Positions 42,042 to 52,841 are shown, counted from the stretch's first letter. The stretch is DNA of 64,000 bases from Chloroflexota bacterium (GCA_009773005.1 WOUT01000001.1:1389-65388), one strand, 5' to 3'. The notes: generated by a model from the letters alone, not told the origin. Numbers and translations are program-made.

Positions 42042-45000
42042 ATGCAAACCATCGAATTACGCAATATTCTCGCAAGCCTGGAATCTAAAGATCAAGGAGC
42101 AGGCATTTTACGTTCATTGCGCCATGATGAATTGATTTGGTCCAACCTAATCGAGTCTTCTGAGGACCATAATGCTGAGATTACCAAGCTCCTTTCAGAC
42201 CAAAAACTAAATCCAGGCACCCTGGGATTATTGACTTTAAACCCGGAATTAGTTTACCAAGGCTACCCAGAATCTCGACTTCACGCTGCTTTCTTGGAAG
42301 ATTGCATGGGTGAATTCGAATCGTTTTTACAACAACACAACTCTCCAATGACTTTAAGCCAGGCTGCCAAACTGGCTGTGGTTCTCGTAGAAAAACGGAA
42401 AATATCGCCGTCTTGGTCTACCATACTGCTTGAGGTCATTACCAGGATGCGAATTTCAGGCGCCCAGGCTTTTGAAAACAGTTGGAAAACTCCATTAGCG
42501 ATTGCAATTAACCTTATCAATAACCGTGAAGAACTGCTCGCCGACCTGTTTAAACTCCAGACGATAGATCAGGGGATTGTTACATTCAACCAGATTGTCT
42601 TGTGTCTACCAATTTCGAGTGATGAAATTCCTCAATTAATAGCTAAGATAGCCAGTGACCTCCCGTCAGAATATCAGGAAAAAATTGTTAAACATCTGGT
42701 TTCTATTAGTGAAAAAGAGCTGGCAAGGGAAACTGCACAGTTGTTTTTAGGTAAATACCTGGGCGTGGAAGTCGGGAAAGAAGATATCAGGGAATATTGG
42801 AATGCACCTGAAGCCGCGCTTCAAAACGCACTCGTTTTCCAGCAGACTGCCGGGATTGCCCAGATCGCAGGGAATGCCGATTTTGCATTGAACCTGATCA
42901 ATAAATCCTCAGAAATATTGGATGCTGTTTCGCAAGGGGTGCATATTCAAAGGATTTCTTTGTCGAGCCAGACCGGTACACACTCCGGGTTGGAAGATCT
43001 ATTCGAGAATATGAATCCTGGGAATATTAAAAATCCTGCAGTGATGGAAGAACTTGCACTCGCGGGATATTTACCCGACGAACCTATAGACCAGGAATCA
43101 GCCTCGCAGCCGGTAGTCCAGTTGTTACGCGCAAAATTGATCCATCAAGCCGGAAATTCTGAATTGGCTAAAACTGAATGCGAAAATGCACTCATTTGCA
43201 ATAATGAAAAAACTGTAAAAAGCCTTGTACAGTATCAACCCCGATTCAATCCAGGGTGGGACCCTACCGAACCGGTTTTATCACTCCTGGATATGGGCGC
43301 AATAAAAGAGGCCGCGAAGCTGGCGAAAGTATTGCTCGCAAAAAACCCGTCAAGTTGTGTGATTAATCATCTCGCGGCTAGAGCATTATTAAAGTCAAAC
43401 AATCATCAAGATGCGTTGCCCGTGCTTGAATTGCTTTCAATGTCTGGCGACCGCTCAATTGAAATTAACCGGTCGCTGGCTGAGTGCTATCAAGTGGTCG
43501 GAGATCATGAATCGTCATACCAATACCGGAAGCAAATAATTGCTGACGAAGGTTCCGACCAAGAGGATTTGTTAAAGTATGCAGAATCTGCCGTGAGGAA
43601 CAATTTACCGCAGGAGGCATTCAATGCGATTGCGGATATTCTTGAAAAAGACCCGAACAATGCATCTGCTTTGACCATTAATGGAAATGCATTTTACCAA
43701 ATTGGTGACCTAGATAATGCCATTTCAAGTTTATCAAATGCGATTGAGGTTGGCTCGGGCGATCCAAAACCGTGGGTTACATTGAGCGAAGTCTATGTAA
43801 AACAAATGGACGACCAAAAAGCAATCGACACCTTGCGAAAAGGGATTATTTCGCTTCCTAGCAGTGCTGAACTAAAAGAGATGTTGGCACAACGGTTGAT
43901 GAAAAATGGTTCTGTTGCTGAAGCCTTGCCTTTGTTGAACGAACTGGCTGAGGAATCGGATGACCTTGAACTGAATCTACTTCAATCCAAAGCGATGAAA
44001 ACCTTGGGATTAGTTGATTATTCCGACCGGATCGCATCGCTATTCTCAAAATATCCTGAAAACACGGACATTGCTTTTGATTATGCCGAAGAGTTGATTC
44101 GCAATGGAAAAAGAGCTGAAGCGAAATCGGTCTTAGCGGATCAAATGAGTCGGACAAAGTTAAAGGATGATAAAGTCCTGACATATGTCGATGCAGTGGT
44201 TGGATTTGATTTTCAATTCTCGGGATCACAAAAACACCTGTCACACTATGAAGAAAAAATTGTAAAAGAGTTTATCGAAGATCGTTTTACCGCTGACCCG
44301 GATAACTTAAAGGCCAATGTATTAAATGCGGAGCTATTAACTCAAAAGGGATATCACCAGCAGGCGTTTGACCTCTATTCAAAATTGATCGAGAGACAGC
44401 GCATTACTGACAAATCCTTTGTGGAGAGGATCCAAGGTGGATTTGCCCTGACCTCTGCCTATCTGGGCAAATTTGAATTGGCTTTGGCTGCAATCAAGGA
44501 AGCGGTTGACACCAAACCAGAGTGGGTGGGACTACAGAAAACCTTGGCGGAAATTTATGCGCTAGCCGGTCAAATCTCCGACGCGCTGGAGCAAGCTGGG
44601 CGTGTTCTGGCAATAGCTCCGACCCTCGCGGATAATCTGTTTTGGTTTGTTGAGTTTTTGACCAAACTGGGTAAAACCGAAGAAGCCGATGCGGCCTTAA
44701 AAAATGGATTGGTCGACCAACCCGGGAATATTTTGATGAAAGCAAAACTTGCAGGGTTGAAGCTTAATTCGGGAAATATTGATGAAGCCAAGGAGCTCGC
44801 GGATTCCATTAAACAAGATTTAACCTTTGAACTAAATGAGGATGAACTTATTGCCTTAGCCAAACTTTTTGATCAATTCGGCGATTCAGAAACCTCCTTG
44901 GAGTGCCTTAAAACCCGCATAAGCAATGATAGTTCTATCCCAATGAAAATTGATCTGGCCGGATATTATTATCAAATCGCTCAGTTTGAAAAGGCGCTAG

Positions 45001-47384
45001 AAACGCTCCAACAAATTGAGAGTGAGGATGATCCATCACGAATTACAAAATGTTTTACCGCAGATACTTTAACAAAAACCGGTTCTATTCAAGCAGCCTA
45101 TGATCTGGTTCATTCAGATTCTTCAATATCTAATGATCATGAAATTGATCTCAACCTCAGGTTTATTCCGGACTGCTGGAAAAAGCTAGTTAACTCAAAG
45201 TATCCGGCCCTTGAACTGGAAGCGGAATGTGCTTTTCAATTGGGTAAACCGGAGCTGAGTCTAAAAAGCGCAAAACTATTGCTCGCGCAAGAGCCCGACA
45301 ATGCCGATGCCAGGATCATTGCACTGGAGTCTGCTCTGGCATTGGGTGAGTATTCTGACCTGGCTTACTTCGTTGATATTCCGTTCACCCTGGAAAAGAA
45401 CAATTCCAGTGACCACCTGGCAGCGTTAAAAATCGAGATGTTGCTCAATAAGGATCAAATATCCGAAGCCCAGCGATTGTTCTTTGACTTCGCCGAGAGC
45501 AAAAACTTATGCGTGAGAGCTACAAGGGTCCGACTCAAAGCTTTGACAGGCGAACTGCTTGAGGCAGAAACTGATCTTGAAGCAATTTTGAGCGAAAAAA
45601 ACGAAGGTGGAGCTACCTCGGACCATTTTGAAATAGGGGCATTCCGAAACCTTATTGAAGCTGCGGTAGTCTTGCAGCGCTGGAATGAAGCGTTGGATAC
45701 GTCAAGGGAAACAGCCAGGAAATATTCATGGTGTGAAGAAAGTGTGATGCAATATCTCATTACACTTGTCAAATCCATCGAGTTTGATACTGCAAGCAAA
45801 AACCTGGCACTGGAGAAACATACTGCCAGCTCAATCCTTCAGTCCCTTAACATCCTTGATGAACTTGCCTGGATCGAAAAATCTTTAACGAATTATCGTA
45901 ACAAGGAAGTTGAACGCTGGTTACTCCGTGGCAGGATGGCAAATGCTCCAGGACCTGAAAATATCCGGGCATTTGCAATGATCACTCCTTACCCGGATGA
46001 CGCAGCAGCATTGATGGCAGCTTTGTATTCAAACGGGCAGGCATCAATAGCAGTACAGGTCTCAAAAAAATATGCTTCAAATCCGAGTGTGCTGTTTGAA
46101 CTTGCTATTATCCATTTGGATTCGAATGTCAATGAGGCGGTTAAAACTCTGGATCAATTGCTGGCAATCGAGCCAATACACCCGATAGCATTTGCCTTAA
46201 AATCAAAAGCATTTGAAAAGATCAACAAACTGGACCTGTCGATCAGTGATCTGGATCAAGCGATCTGTTTTTGGCCCAATGAAATAAATTGGCAAGCAAC
46301 TGCTGCCGATCTATGGCAAAAATCAGGAAATGACGCGAATGCGATCATTCATCTCGAAGCAGCCCATGAGTTGAATCCCGGTGATCTTAAGATCACATTA
46401 TTGCTTGGCAAAGCTCATTTACTAAACGGTAACAGTACGAAATGCGTTGATACTCTTGAAACCCTCTCTTTGAACACTCCAAATAACTATGAATTATGGG
46501 AAGTCTTGGCGGATGCTTATTCCCAACGAGGAGATTTGAATTCCGCACTTCGGGCAATTGCTAAAGCAAGTGAATTAAATCCTTTTTCATCCAAACCAAA
46601 TTTAATGAGTGGAAAGATCAATCTTTCAAGCGGAAACCTGGATAAAGCCCTGGAACAGGCAAAACTGGCGCTTGCGCGAAATGAAAAAGATGCCGAGTCG
46701 ATGGTATTTCTTGCCAAAGTATTGTCCTTAAAAGGCGAAAAACAGGCTGCGCTTGCGGCACTTGAAAAAGCCAGCCAATGCGAAAACGCCACAGTGCAAA
46801 CAATGATCGATCATGTGACACTGGTTAAAGAGATCAACGGCATTTCAAATGCCAAAGAATTGATCGCTAAACTCTCCGCAAAATACCCTGAAAACGTCGA
46901 ACTATTAAAAATGCTCGCGAAAGCACAGGAAGAAAATGGGGATACAAGCAATGCAGAGCAGACGGCGAAACGTGCTTTACAAGTAAATCCTGAAGAACCC
47001 GAACTTCACCTCTTCTTGGGCAAAATTAATGCCAAAGATGGGCATCTGGACCAGGCTATTCATCATTTGAGCCAAGGAATTGCTCAAAAAGTCGATCAGT
47101 TGGATGGTTACTTGATGCTCAGCAAGGTCTATGAACAACAGCGAGAATTCACAAAAGCGATGGACACCTTAAAACAAGCGATGGAAATTAACCCTGGAGA
47201 TACTCGCAGTTATTTGGCTGCGGCGAATCTTTACCGTAATTCGAAGAATTATTCGGCTGCCGAAAGAGTACTTCAAAAAGCTGTAGAAGTTGACCCCAAA
47301 GATTTAGCCATCCGCAGACAACTTGGCGCGCTTCTTGCATTGAACCTTGTACACCAATCTCAGGAAGTGAGTTCACAATCATGA
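42042..47384 (+). CDS. Giant tetratricopeptide-repeat protein
   Basis: 1780 residues from the ATG at 42042 (GGGAG upstream); a GTG five codons earlier overlaps the SD. No signal peptide or membrane span. The first 300 residues are helical without clear TPRs. From about 360 to the end the chain is built of TPR-like helix pairs: for example NASALTINGNAFYQIGDLDNAISSLSNAIEV near 545, and the best-conserved set at the C terminus (PEEPELHLFLGKINAKDGHLDQAIHHLSQGI, GYLMLSKVYEQQREFTKAMDTLKQAMEINPGD). It would be a long solenoid scaffold or sensor. It ends overlapping the peptidase start by four bases (ATGA), so the pair is translationally coupled and probably a complex. Confidence 0.9.
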   Translation: MQTIELRNILASLESKDQGAGILRSLRHDELIWSNLIESSEDHNAEITKLLSDQKLNPGTLGLLTLNPELVYQGYPESRLHAAFLEDCMGEFESFLQQHNSPMTLSQAAKLAVVLVEKRKISPSWSTILLEVITRMRISGAQAFENSWKTPLAIAINLINNREELLADLFKLQTIDQGIVTFNQIVLCLPISSDEIPQLIAKIASDLPSEYQEKIVKHLVSISEKELARETAQLFLGKYLGVEVGKEDIREYWNAPEAALQNALVFQQTAGIAQIAGNADFALNLINKSSEILDAVSQGVHIQRISLSSQTGTHSGLEDLFENMNPGNIKNPAVMEELALAGYLPDEPIDQESASQPVVQLLRAKLIHQAGNSELAKTECENALICNNEKTVKSLVQYQPRFNPGWDPTEPVLSLLDMGAIKEAAKLAKVLLAKNPSSCVINHLAARALLKSNNHQDALPVLELLSMSGDRSIEINRSLAECYQVVGDHESSYQYRKQIIADEGSDQEDLLKYAESAVRNNLPQEAFNAIADILEKDPNNASALTINGNAFYQIGDLDNAISSLSNAIEVGSGDPKPWVTLSEVYVKQMDDQKAIDTLRKGIISLPSSAELKEMLAQRLMKNGSVAEALPLLNELAEESDDLELNLLQSKAMKTLGLVDYSDRIASLFSKYPENTDIAFDYAEELIRNGKRAEAKSVLADQMSRTKLKDDKVLTYVDAVVGFDFQFSGSQKHLSHYEEKIVKEFIEDRFTADPDNLKANVLNAELLTQKGYHQQAFDLYSKLIERQRITDKSFVERIQGGFALTSAYLGKFELALAAIKEAVDTKPEWVGLQKTLAEIYALAGQISDALEQAGRVLAIAPTLADNLFWFVEFLTKLGKTEEADAALKNGLVDQPGNILMKAKLAGLKLNSGNIDEAKELADSIKQDLTFELNEDELIALAKLFDQFGDSETSLECLKTRISNDSSIPMKIDLAGYYYQIAQFEKALETLQQIESEDDPSRITKCFTADTLTKTGSIQAAYDLVHSDSSISNDHEIDLNLRFIPDCWKKLVNSKYPALELEAECAFQLGKPELSLKSAKLLLAQEPDNADARIIALESALALGEYSDLAYFVDIPFTLEKNNSSDHLAALKIEMLLNKDQISEAQRLFFDFAESKNLCVRATRVRLKALTGELLEAETDLEAILSEKNEGGATSDHFEIGAFRNLIEAAVVLQRWNEALDTSRETARKYSWCEESVMQYLITLVKSIEFDTASKNLALEKHTASSILQSLNILDELAWIEKSLTNYRNKEVERWLLRGRMANAPGPENIRAFAMITPYPDDAAALMAALYSNGQASIAVQVSKKYASNPSVLFELAIIHLDSNVNEAVKTLDQLLAIEPIHPIAFALKSKAFEKINKLDLSISDLDQAICFWPNEINWQATAADLWQKSGNDANAIIHLEAAHELNPGDLKITLLLGKAHLLNGNSTKCVDTLETLSLNTPNNYELWEVLADAYSQRGDLNSALRAIAKASELNPFSSKPNLMSGKINLSSGNLDKALEQAKLALARNEKDAESMVFLAKVLSLKGEKQAALAALEKASQCENATVQTMIDHVTLVKEINGISNAKELIAKLSAKYPENVELLKMLAKAQEENGDTSNAEQTAKRALQVNPEEPELHLFLGKINAKDGHLDQAIHHLSQGIAQKVDQLDGYLMLSKVYEQQREFTKAMDTLKQAMEINPGDTRSYLAAANLYRNSKNYSAAERVLQKAVEVDPKDLAIRRQLGALLALNLVHQSQEVSSQS

Positions 47385-49978
47385 TAGCGCATATATCTTC
47401 CAGCCCGCAAAAAGTGAAAATGATCAACCGCGATAGAATGCTGCAATTGTTATCGTATGGGCTTGATGTGATGGCCTATCGATTTACCAGACAAGCTGCG
47501 CTCGCATGGCTATCTTCTTTTTCAGGAGATTTGGAAGTTAACCTGGTATATGTGAAAGCGCTTGTTCAAGAAAACAGAAGTTCACAAGCCAGCCAGATCC
47601 TCGAAAAAATCCTGAGGACTGACCCGTTATATTTCGAGGCGCTTTCTGTAGGTGTCGACCTTTTTACAAAAGAAAACCCGACTTTGGCAAAAAAGGCTGC
47701 AGGAGTCTTACAAGCTTTGGGTGGAAAACCTTCTCAGCAGGTAGAATTACCAGATTGGGGAGTCAAGCTATTGATGGCGCGACAGGCCCTTAGTAATAAA
47801 CAATTTGACACCGCACAAGCTCTCTTGACCAATGTGTTTGGCGATAATTCAAAACCTGAATTGACAGATCTTCTCCACCTGGAATTGACTGACCAAACAG
47901 CAGATGTTGCAACAGTACTGAACCTTGCGCGGCTATACCAAGCGCGTTGGCCTGATTGTCTCCAAATCAGTTTGATCCTGGCTAAATCGTGGATGGAAAC
48001 TGGCAACGAAGACGAAGCAGTAAGATTGCTGCACTATTGTGCTTCAAATGACGCAGCAGCACAAGTTCCAACAAGACTCTGGGGACCAAAATTTATTTAC
48101 AAACCTTTGTATCCCGCAAAAATGGAAATCATATCAAATTTTAGCATCCCTGCTGAAGTAGCTGGCCGGCTTGGATTGAATCAACTCGCAGCCGGTGTAT
48201 CTTTAAACAACATTGAAACAATGATCCCTATGCGTACCGATGTTAGCAGTTTTGACGGGTATAGAGTTGTCCCTTCTCCAGATGGGAGTTATGCGCAACA
48301 TCCAAAAGTTGAACCCCAGCTCCCTCATGCCAAGAGCGTCACTGTACTTGAAGTGGAAGAGGAGTTTAAGAAGGTCGCCGAGAAAATCCAGCAGCCTGCT
48401 CTCTCAAATGCTGACAATCGGTTTCCGACTTATGTGATTCTGAGCACGAAAAAAGGATTACAAGAACAGTATGGCGTGCAGAGCATGCAGGTTATTCTGG
48501 GAGAGATCAAAAAGTTGGCAAAATCTGTAGAAGAAAAGAAAGGTTGGAGTTCTGTTGTCTTCCTCCCTGATGACCTGGAAATTGCCGGGAAGTATGGAAT
48601 CACACCTGTCGATTCACTCGATCCGTGGAAGATCAAGCTTGCCCTGGTCGATCTAGACAAAACGCTTCAAAAAACCGGCGAACGTATCGGTTGCGTTTTG
48701 ATCGTGGGTGGCGAAGCGGTTGTTCCCTTCCATAAGTTGCCTAATCCTACCGAAGATACAGACCTGGAAGTGCTTTCAGATAATCCTTATGGCGCATTGG
48801 ATACGAATTACTTCGTTTCTGATTGGCCGGTAGGTCGATTGCCAGGTGAGATAGGTGAAGACGCCGGCCTGCTACTGGCGCAGCTTCGCAATACCATTCA
48901 ATATCATACAGACGAAGTTGACTCGCAATCCTGGATTAATCAGATCTTCAGAATTTTACTCTTCTGGAACCGGCCGTGGCTAAAACACTTTGGAAATATC
49001 GGGTATACCGCATCCGTTTGGAGACGATCGTCTCTGGCAGCGTTTAGACCGATCGGGGAAGGAAAAAGTCTTTTCTTGTCGCCCAATGGTACGCAGTCAG
49101 CATTTGATCCGCTCAGACTTGGTTCGGCGCCGCTTGGGTACTTCAACCTTCACGGTGTTGAAGACGGCAGTGATTGGTACGGTCAAAAGGACCCGATGGA
49201 AAAAGACTCAGGACCTGATTTTCCGGTCGCTCTAAGACCTGCTGACCTTCACAAAAACTCTGGAAGTCCACGTATTGTGTACTGTGAACCGTGTTACGGC
49301 GGTCATATTTTTGGAAAGAAGGAAGACCAGTCCATCGCGTTAACGATGATGGGGATTGGCGTTCTTGCAGTGATTGGTTCGACTGCGATTTCGTACGGGT
49401 CTGTCACTACTCCGTTGATCGGTGCTGACTTGATCGGGTATTTAATCATGAAAAACCTGCGAGATGGTATGCCGGTTGGGGCAGCTTTCAACAAAGCGAA
49501 AGTGGAATTCGTAAGAGAAATGAATCGCCGCCAGGGGTATCTTGATGGAGAAGATCAAAAAACTTTGATCTCATTTGTCATTTACGGCGACCCCTTAATC
49601 GCTTACGACCCTTATCATACGGCAGCAAAAACGATTGGCAGGGAATCAACCCCTCCAGTGGTAAAGACTATCTGCGACCGGACCGTGTTTGATGATCAAA
49701 ACGAAAGCATTGCACCGAAGATGATCTCACAAGCCAAGGCATTGGTGCGGAATTATTTACCCGGTATTGAATACGCTGAAGTAAAGATCAATAATCAACA
49801 GGTGCGAACTGATCGGTCATTGACTTCAGGCAGCAAGGGGAGTAGTTCAAGACAACCAAACCGGGTGGTGGTTTCATTTTGCAAACAAATCAATCAGGCT
49901 GAAAAGATCCACAAACAATTTGCGAAAGTGACCCTCGACCAGCAAGGAAAAATGATCAAACTGGCGATGAGCCGTTAA
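47381..49978 (+). CDS. TPR-containing caspase-fold (clan CD, C25-like) cysteine peptidase
   Basis: 865 residues. About 1-230 is TPR-like (VKALVQENRSSQASQILEKILRTDPLYFEALSVG). After a linker, an alpha/beta domain begins near 350 (TYVILSTKKGLQEQYG). Clan CD catalytic signs: His591 in YFNLHGVEDGS and Cys638 in EPCYGGHIFG, followed by the C25-type strand LAVIGSTAISYGS. Cys635 is also near. No signal peptide, so unlike secreted gingipains it should act inside the cell. The last 110 residues (NNQQVRTDRS...) are basic and unassigned. It forms a unit with the giant TPR protein; substrate unknown. A terminator follows. Confidence 0.87.
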   Translation: MIAHISSSPQKVKMINRDRMLQLLSYGLDVMAYRFTRQAALAWLSSFSGDLEVNLVYVKALVQENRSSQASQILEKILRTDPLYFEALSVGVDLFTKENPTLAKKAAGVLQALGGKPSQQVELPDWGVKLLMARQALSNKQFDTAQALLTNVFGDNSKPELTDLLHLELTDQTADVATVLNLARLYQARWPDCLQISLILAKSWMETGNEDEAVRLLHYCASNDAAAQVPTRLWGPKFIYKPLYPAKMEIISNFSIPAEVAGRLGLNQLAAGVSLNNIETMIPMRTDVSSFDGYRVVPSPDGSYAQHPKVEPQLPHAKSVTVLEVEEEFKKVAEKIQQPALSNADNRFPTYVILSTKKGLQEQYGVQSMQVILGEIKKLAKSVEEKKGWSSVVFLPDDLEIAGKYGITPVDSLDPWKIKLALVDLDKTLQKTGERIGCVLIVGGEAVVPFHKLPNPTEDTDLEVLSDNPYGALDTNYFVSDWPVGRLPGEIGEDAGLLLAQLRNTIQYHTDEVDSQSWINQIFRILLFWNRPWLKHFGNIGYTASVWRRSSLAAFRPIGEGKSLFLSPNGTQSAFDPLRLGSAPLGYFNLHGVEDGSDWYGQKDPMEKDSGPDFPVALRPADLHKNSGSPRIVYCEPCYGGHIFGKKEDQSIALTMMGIGVLAVIGSTAISYGSVTTPLIGADLIGYLIMKNLRDGMPVGAAFNKAKVEFVREMNRRQGYLDGEDQKTLISFVIYGDPLIAYDPYHTAAKTIGRESTPPVVKTICDRTVFDDQNESIAPKMISQAKALVRNYLPGIEYAEVKINNQQVRTDRSLTSGSKGSSSRQPNRVVVSFCKQINQAEKIHKQFAKVTLDQQGKMIKLAMSR

Positions 49979-49994
49979 AAGCGCTTTAAGTATA

Positions 49995-50023
49995 AAAAAC
50001 CGCGGATTTTCTCCGCGGTTTTT
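49995..50023 (+). terminator. Rho-independent terminator of the TPR/peptidase operon
   Basis: Stem AAACCGCGGA / TCCGCGGTTT (49997-50006 and 50012-50021), loop of five, T-run to 50023; flanking A5/T5 extend the pairing. It closes the sigma-54 unit before alaS. Confidence 0.92.
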
Positions 50024-50093
50024 GCTTCGCAACTTTCATTATCGAATATAATTCAAGATTATTCCAAAGACTTATCAGAGACCAGGTGAACCC

Positions 50094-52826
50094 ATGCATA
50101 AACCAAAGACCGGCGCAGAGATCAGACAATCCTTCAACGAATTCTTTATATCCAAAGGACATACCTTTGTGGCTTCGTCCTCGCTTGTTCCTGGTGGAGA
50201 TGCAACCCTTTTATTTACTAATGCTGGAATGGTGCAGTTTAAGGATGTATTTCTGGGAACTGATAACCGACCATATACACGAGCTGTCAATTCTCAAAAA
50301 TGTATGCGCGTAGCCGGAAAACACAATGACCTGGATGATGTCGGACGCGATGATTCCCATCATACTTTTTTTGAAATGCTTGGCAATTGGTCTTTTGGTG
50401 ATTATTATAAAAAAGAAGCCATCGAATGGGCTTGGGAGTTGTTGACCAAAGAATGGGGTGTTGATCCGAAACTGCTTTATGCGACCGTTTTCAAGGACGA
50501 TGAAGGTAATCTTCCGACAGACGAAGAAGCGGTGCATTACTGGAAGGCGCAGCCAAATATGGACGCGACCCATGTTTTATATTTCGGGCGCAAGGATAAT
50601 TTTTGGGAAATGGCTGAAACCGGACCATGCGGACCATGCAGCGAAATCCATGTCGACCGCGGTCCTGCTTCTTGCGATAAGCAAGGAGAAACAGGGCACG
50701 TTTGCAGCGTTAACGGGGACTGTAAACGGTATCTTGAGATCTGGAATCTGGTATTCATCCAATATAATCGGGCGAACGAGACGCAATTTGATTTGCTTCC
50801 TGCGAAGCATGTGGATACCGGCCTGGGGCTTGACCGAATTGTATCGATCTTGCAAAATGTGAATTCCAATTACCGTGATGATTTATTCAACCCCATGATC
50901 GAAAAGATCAGAACCCTGGCAAATAAAAGCGTTGAAGAAATGGACCGAGATTTCACGCCTTATCGCGTGGTGGCGGACCACGCACGGGCGGTTACATTCT
51001 TGATCGCTGACGGCGTTGTGCCTGGCAACACGGGCAGAAATTATGTTTGCCGGATGATCATCAGGCGGGCAGCCCGTTTTGGTTCAAAGATCGGTCTGAA
51101 CGAACCCTTTCTTGCAAAAATCGCCGAAGTAGTTATTGATGAATATAGTAAAGCGTACCCTGAATTAGAAAAGAACCGGAAATCGATCCTAGATAATTTG
51201 ACGCGCGAAGAAAAGCGCTTTGAGCGCACGGTTGAAGCAGGCCTGGGTTATCTTGATGATTTACTTGCTGAGCTTCGAAAATCTGGCGGATCCATATTGG
51301 ATGGCAAGAAAGCTTTTGAACTCTATGCCACGCACGGTTTACCCTTTGAACTCACACGGGATGTGGCACGTGAAGTGAATCTGGATGTCGATCAAGCTGG
51401 GTTTAAAGCCGCCATGGAGGAACATAAAGTTCAATCCGGGGCAGGCAAAGCTTTCGGGTTGCACGTTGGAGGAAATGTTGAGCTTTACAGTGAAGCGCTG
51501 CAAAAGGCTGTTCAAAAGAAAGAAATAGCTGCTTCGGGCGTTGAATACAACCCGTACGAATGGTTGACTGTAGACTCCAAAGTGATCAGACTTTTTTCAG
51601 AGAGCGAGGCCGTAGCTTCGGCTGAAACGGATGCCAATGTTGAGATTATCGTATCAAAAACAGGTTTCTATATTGAATCGGGCGGCCAGGTAGGCGATAC
51701 GGGTTGGATACAGGCAGCCGATGGTAGTTGGGAAGTGGAAATCTCGGAAGTCAAGAAACCCGCAACTGGAGTTATTATCCACATAGGTATGGTAACACGT
51801 GGAAAAGTGACTGTTGAAGATAAGGCAATCGTGGTCGTTGACCAACCCAGACGCATGGATATTATGCGCAACCACACCGCCACCCATTTGCTGCATGCCC
51901 AGCTTCACAAGATCATCGGGGAGCACGCCCGTCAGGCAGGTTCTTTGGTTGCGCCTGACCGATTGAGATTTGATTTTACCCATCACGAAGCCATTGCATC
52001 CGATAAGTTGGATCAAATCGAGGCTGGCGTGAACCAGGCTATCCTGGAAGACCACGCACTGTTCATCAAAGTAAAACCGTTGAAGGAAGCCATGTCAGAA
52101 GGCGCAATGGCGTTGTTTGGCGAGAAATATGGCGAGAACGCGCGCACCGTGACGATTGACGAGAAGAAACCGGTGTCATATGAATTGTGCGGTGGCACGC
52201 ATGTTGAAAATACCGGTGATATCGGCACCTTTTTGATCCTCAGTGAGAGCAGTGTTGCTGCTGGTGTGCGGCGCATCGAGGCGGTCACCGGACGGGAAGC
52301 TTACGAGATCATCAGTTTTAAAACGAAAGCTTTACGGAAGTCGGCTAAGTTGTTGACATCAACTATCAATGAAGTGCCAGAGAAGATCACCGCCCTGATG
52401 GATGCATATGAAGATCTTCGACATGAACTAACCAATGTACGGCAGGAATTGATAAAGACTGAATTCACAAGGCAGCTTGTCACCACGAAATTAATCAAAA
52501 AAGTGCCGGTGTTAACCTGCATATTGAAGGAAGCCGATAATGACACACTCCGGCAGATGACGGATGCATTCCGGGAAAAATATTCTTCCGGTGTCGTGGC
52601 TTTGGGCTCAGTGGTCAACGAAAAACCAACCATCATCTGCGCAGTGACGGAAGACCTGGTAAAACGCGGTCTGAATGCGGGTGATATCGTAAAGAAAATC
52701 GCCGTGGTTATAGATGGCAGCGGCGGAGGCCGTCCGATTCTGGCGCAAGCGGGTGGAAAGGATGCTTCAAAGCTGGCAGAAGCATTGGATCAAGTCATCC
52801 CATTTATCGAAACCAGGCTTGTGTAA
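50094..52826 (+). CDS. alaS: Alanyl-tRNA synthetase
   Basis: 910 residues. The class II catalytic core has FNEFFISKGHTFVASSSLVPGGDATLLFTNAGMVQFKDVF and DDVGRDDSHHTFFEMLGNWSFGDYYK. A Cys-rich insertion between motifs (GPCGPCSEIHVDRGPASCDKQGETGHVCSVNGDCKR, about 180-220) suggests a zinc site. The editing domain has HTATHLLH and CGGTHVENTGDIG, and the C-Ala domain with DHHA1 (GDIVKKIAVVIDGSGGGRPILAQAGGKD) ends the protein. It charges tRNA-Ala and clears Ser/Gly mischarging. A possible -10 TATAAT is at 50047-50052. Start by family match, with CAGGTGA upstream. Confidence 0.97.
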   Translation: MHKPKTGAEIRQSFNEFFISKGHTFVASSSLVPGGDATLLFTNAGMVQFKDVFLGTDNRPYTRAVNSQKCMRVAGKHNDLDDVGRDDSHHTFFEMLGNWSFGDYYKKEAIEWAWELLTKEWGVDPKLLYATVFKDDEGNLPTDEEAVHYWKAQPNMDATHVLYFGRKDNFWEMAETGPCGPCSEIHVDRGPASCDKQGETGHVCSVNGDCKRYLEIWNLVFIQYNRANETQFDLLPAKHVDTGLGLDRIVSILQNVNSNYRDDLFNPMIEKIRTLANKSVEEMDRDFTPYRVVADHARAVTFLIADGVVPGNTGRNYVCRMIIRRAARFGSKIGLNEPFLAKIAEVVIDEYSKAYPELEKNRKSILDNLTREEKRFERTVEAGLGYLDDLLAELRKSGGSILDGKKAFELYATHGLPFELTRDVAREVNLDVDQAGFKAAMEEHKVQSGAGKAFGLHVGGNVELYSEALQKAVQKKEIAASGVEYNPYEWLTVDSKVIRLFSESEAVASAETDANVEIIVSKTGFYIESGGQVGDTGWIQAADGSWEVEISEVKKPATGVIIHIGMVTRGKVTVEDKAIVVVDQPRRMDIMRNHTATHLLHAQLHKIIGEHARQAGSLVAPDRLRFDFTHHEAIASDKLDQIEAGVNQAILEDHALFIKVKPLKEAMSEGAMALFGEKYGENARTVTIDEKKPVSYELCGGTHVENTGDIGTFLILSESSVAAGVRRIEAVTGREAYEIISFKTKALRKSAKLLTSTINEVPEKITALMDAYEDLRHELTNVRQELIKTEFTRQLVTTKLIKKVPVLTCILKEADNDTLRQMTDAFREKYSSGVVALGSVVNEKPTIICAVTEDLVKRGLNAGDIVKKIAVVIDGSGGGRPILAQAGGKDASKLAEALDQVIPFIETRLV

Positions 52827-52841
52827 TGTAATGAAAGAATA

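Noticed and set aside
42042-49978. Type III-E CRISPR (Craspase-like TPR-CHAT) association
   Set aside because: The TPR plus caspase-fold pairing recalls it, but no CRISPR repeats, no gRAMP/Cas7-11 and no other cas gene are visible, and the peptidase looks C25-like.
48100-49978. Mobile element or horizontally acquired island at the TPR/peptidase operon
   Set aside because: No transposase, integrase, flanking repeats or tRNA target; base composition and codon style look like the neighbours by eye.
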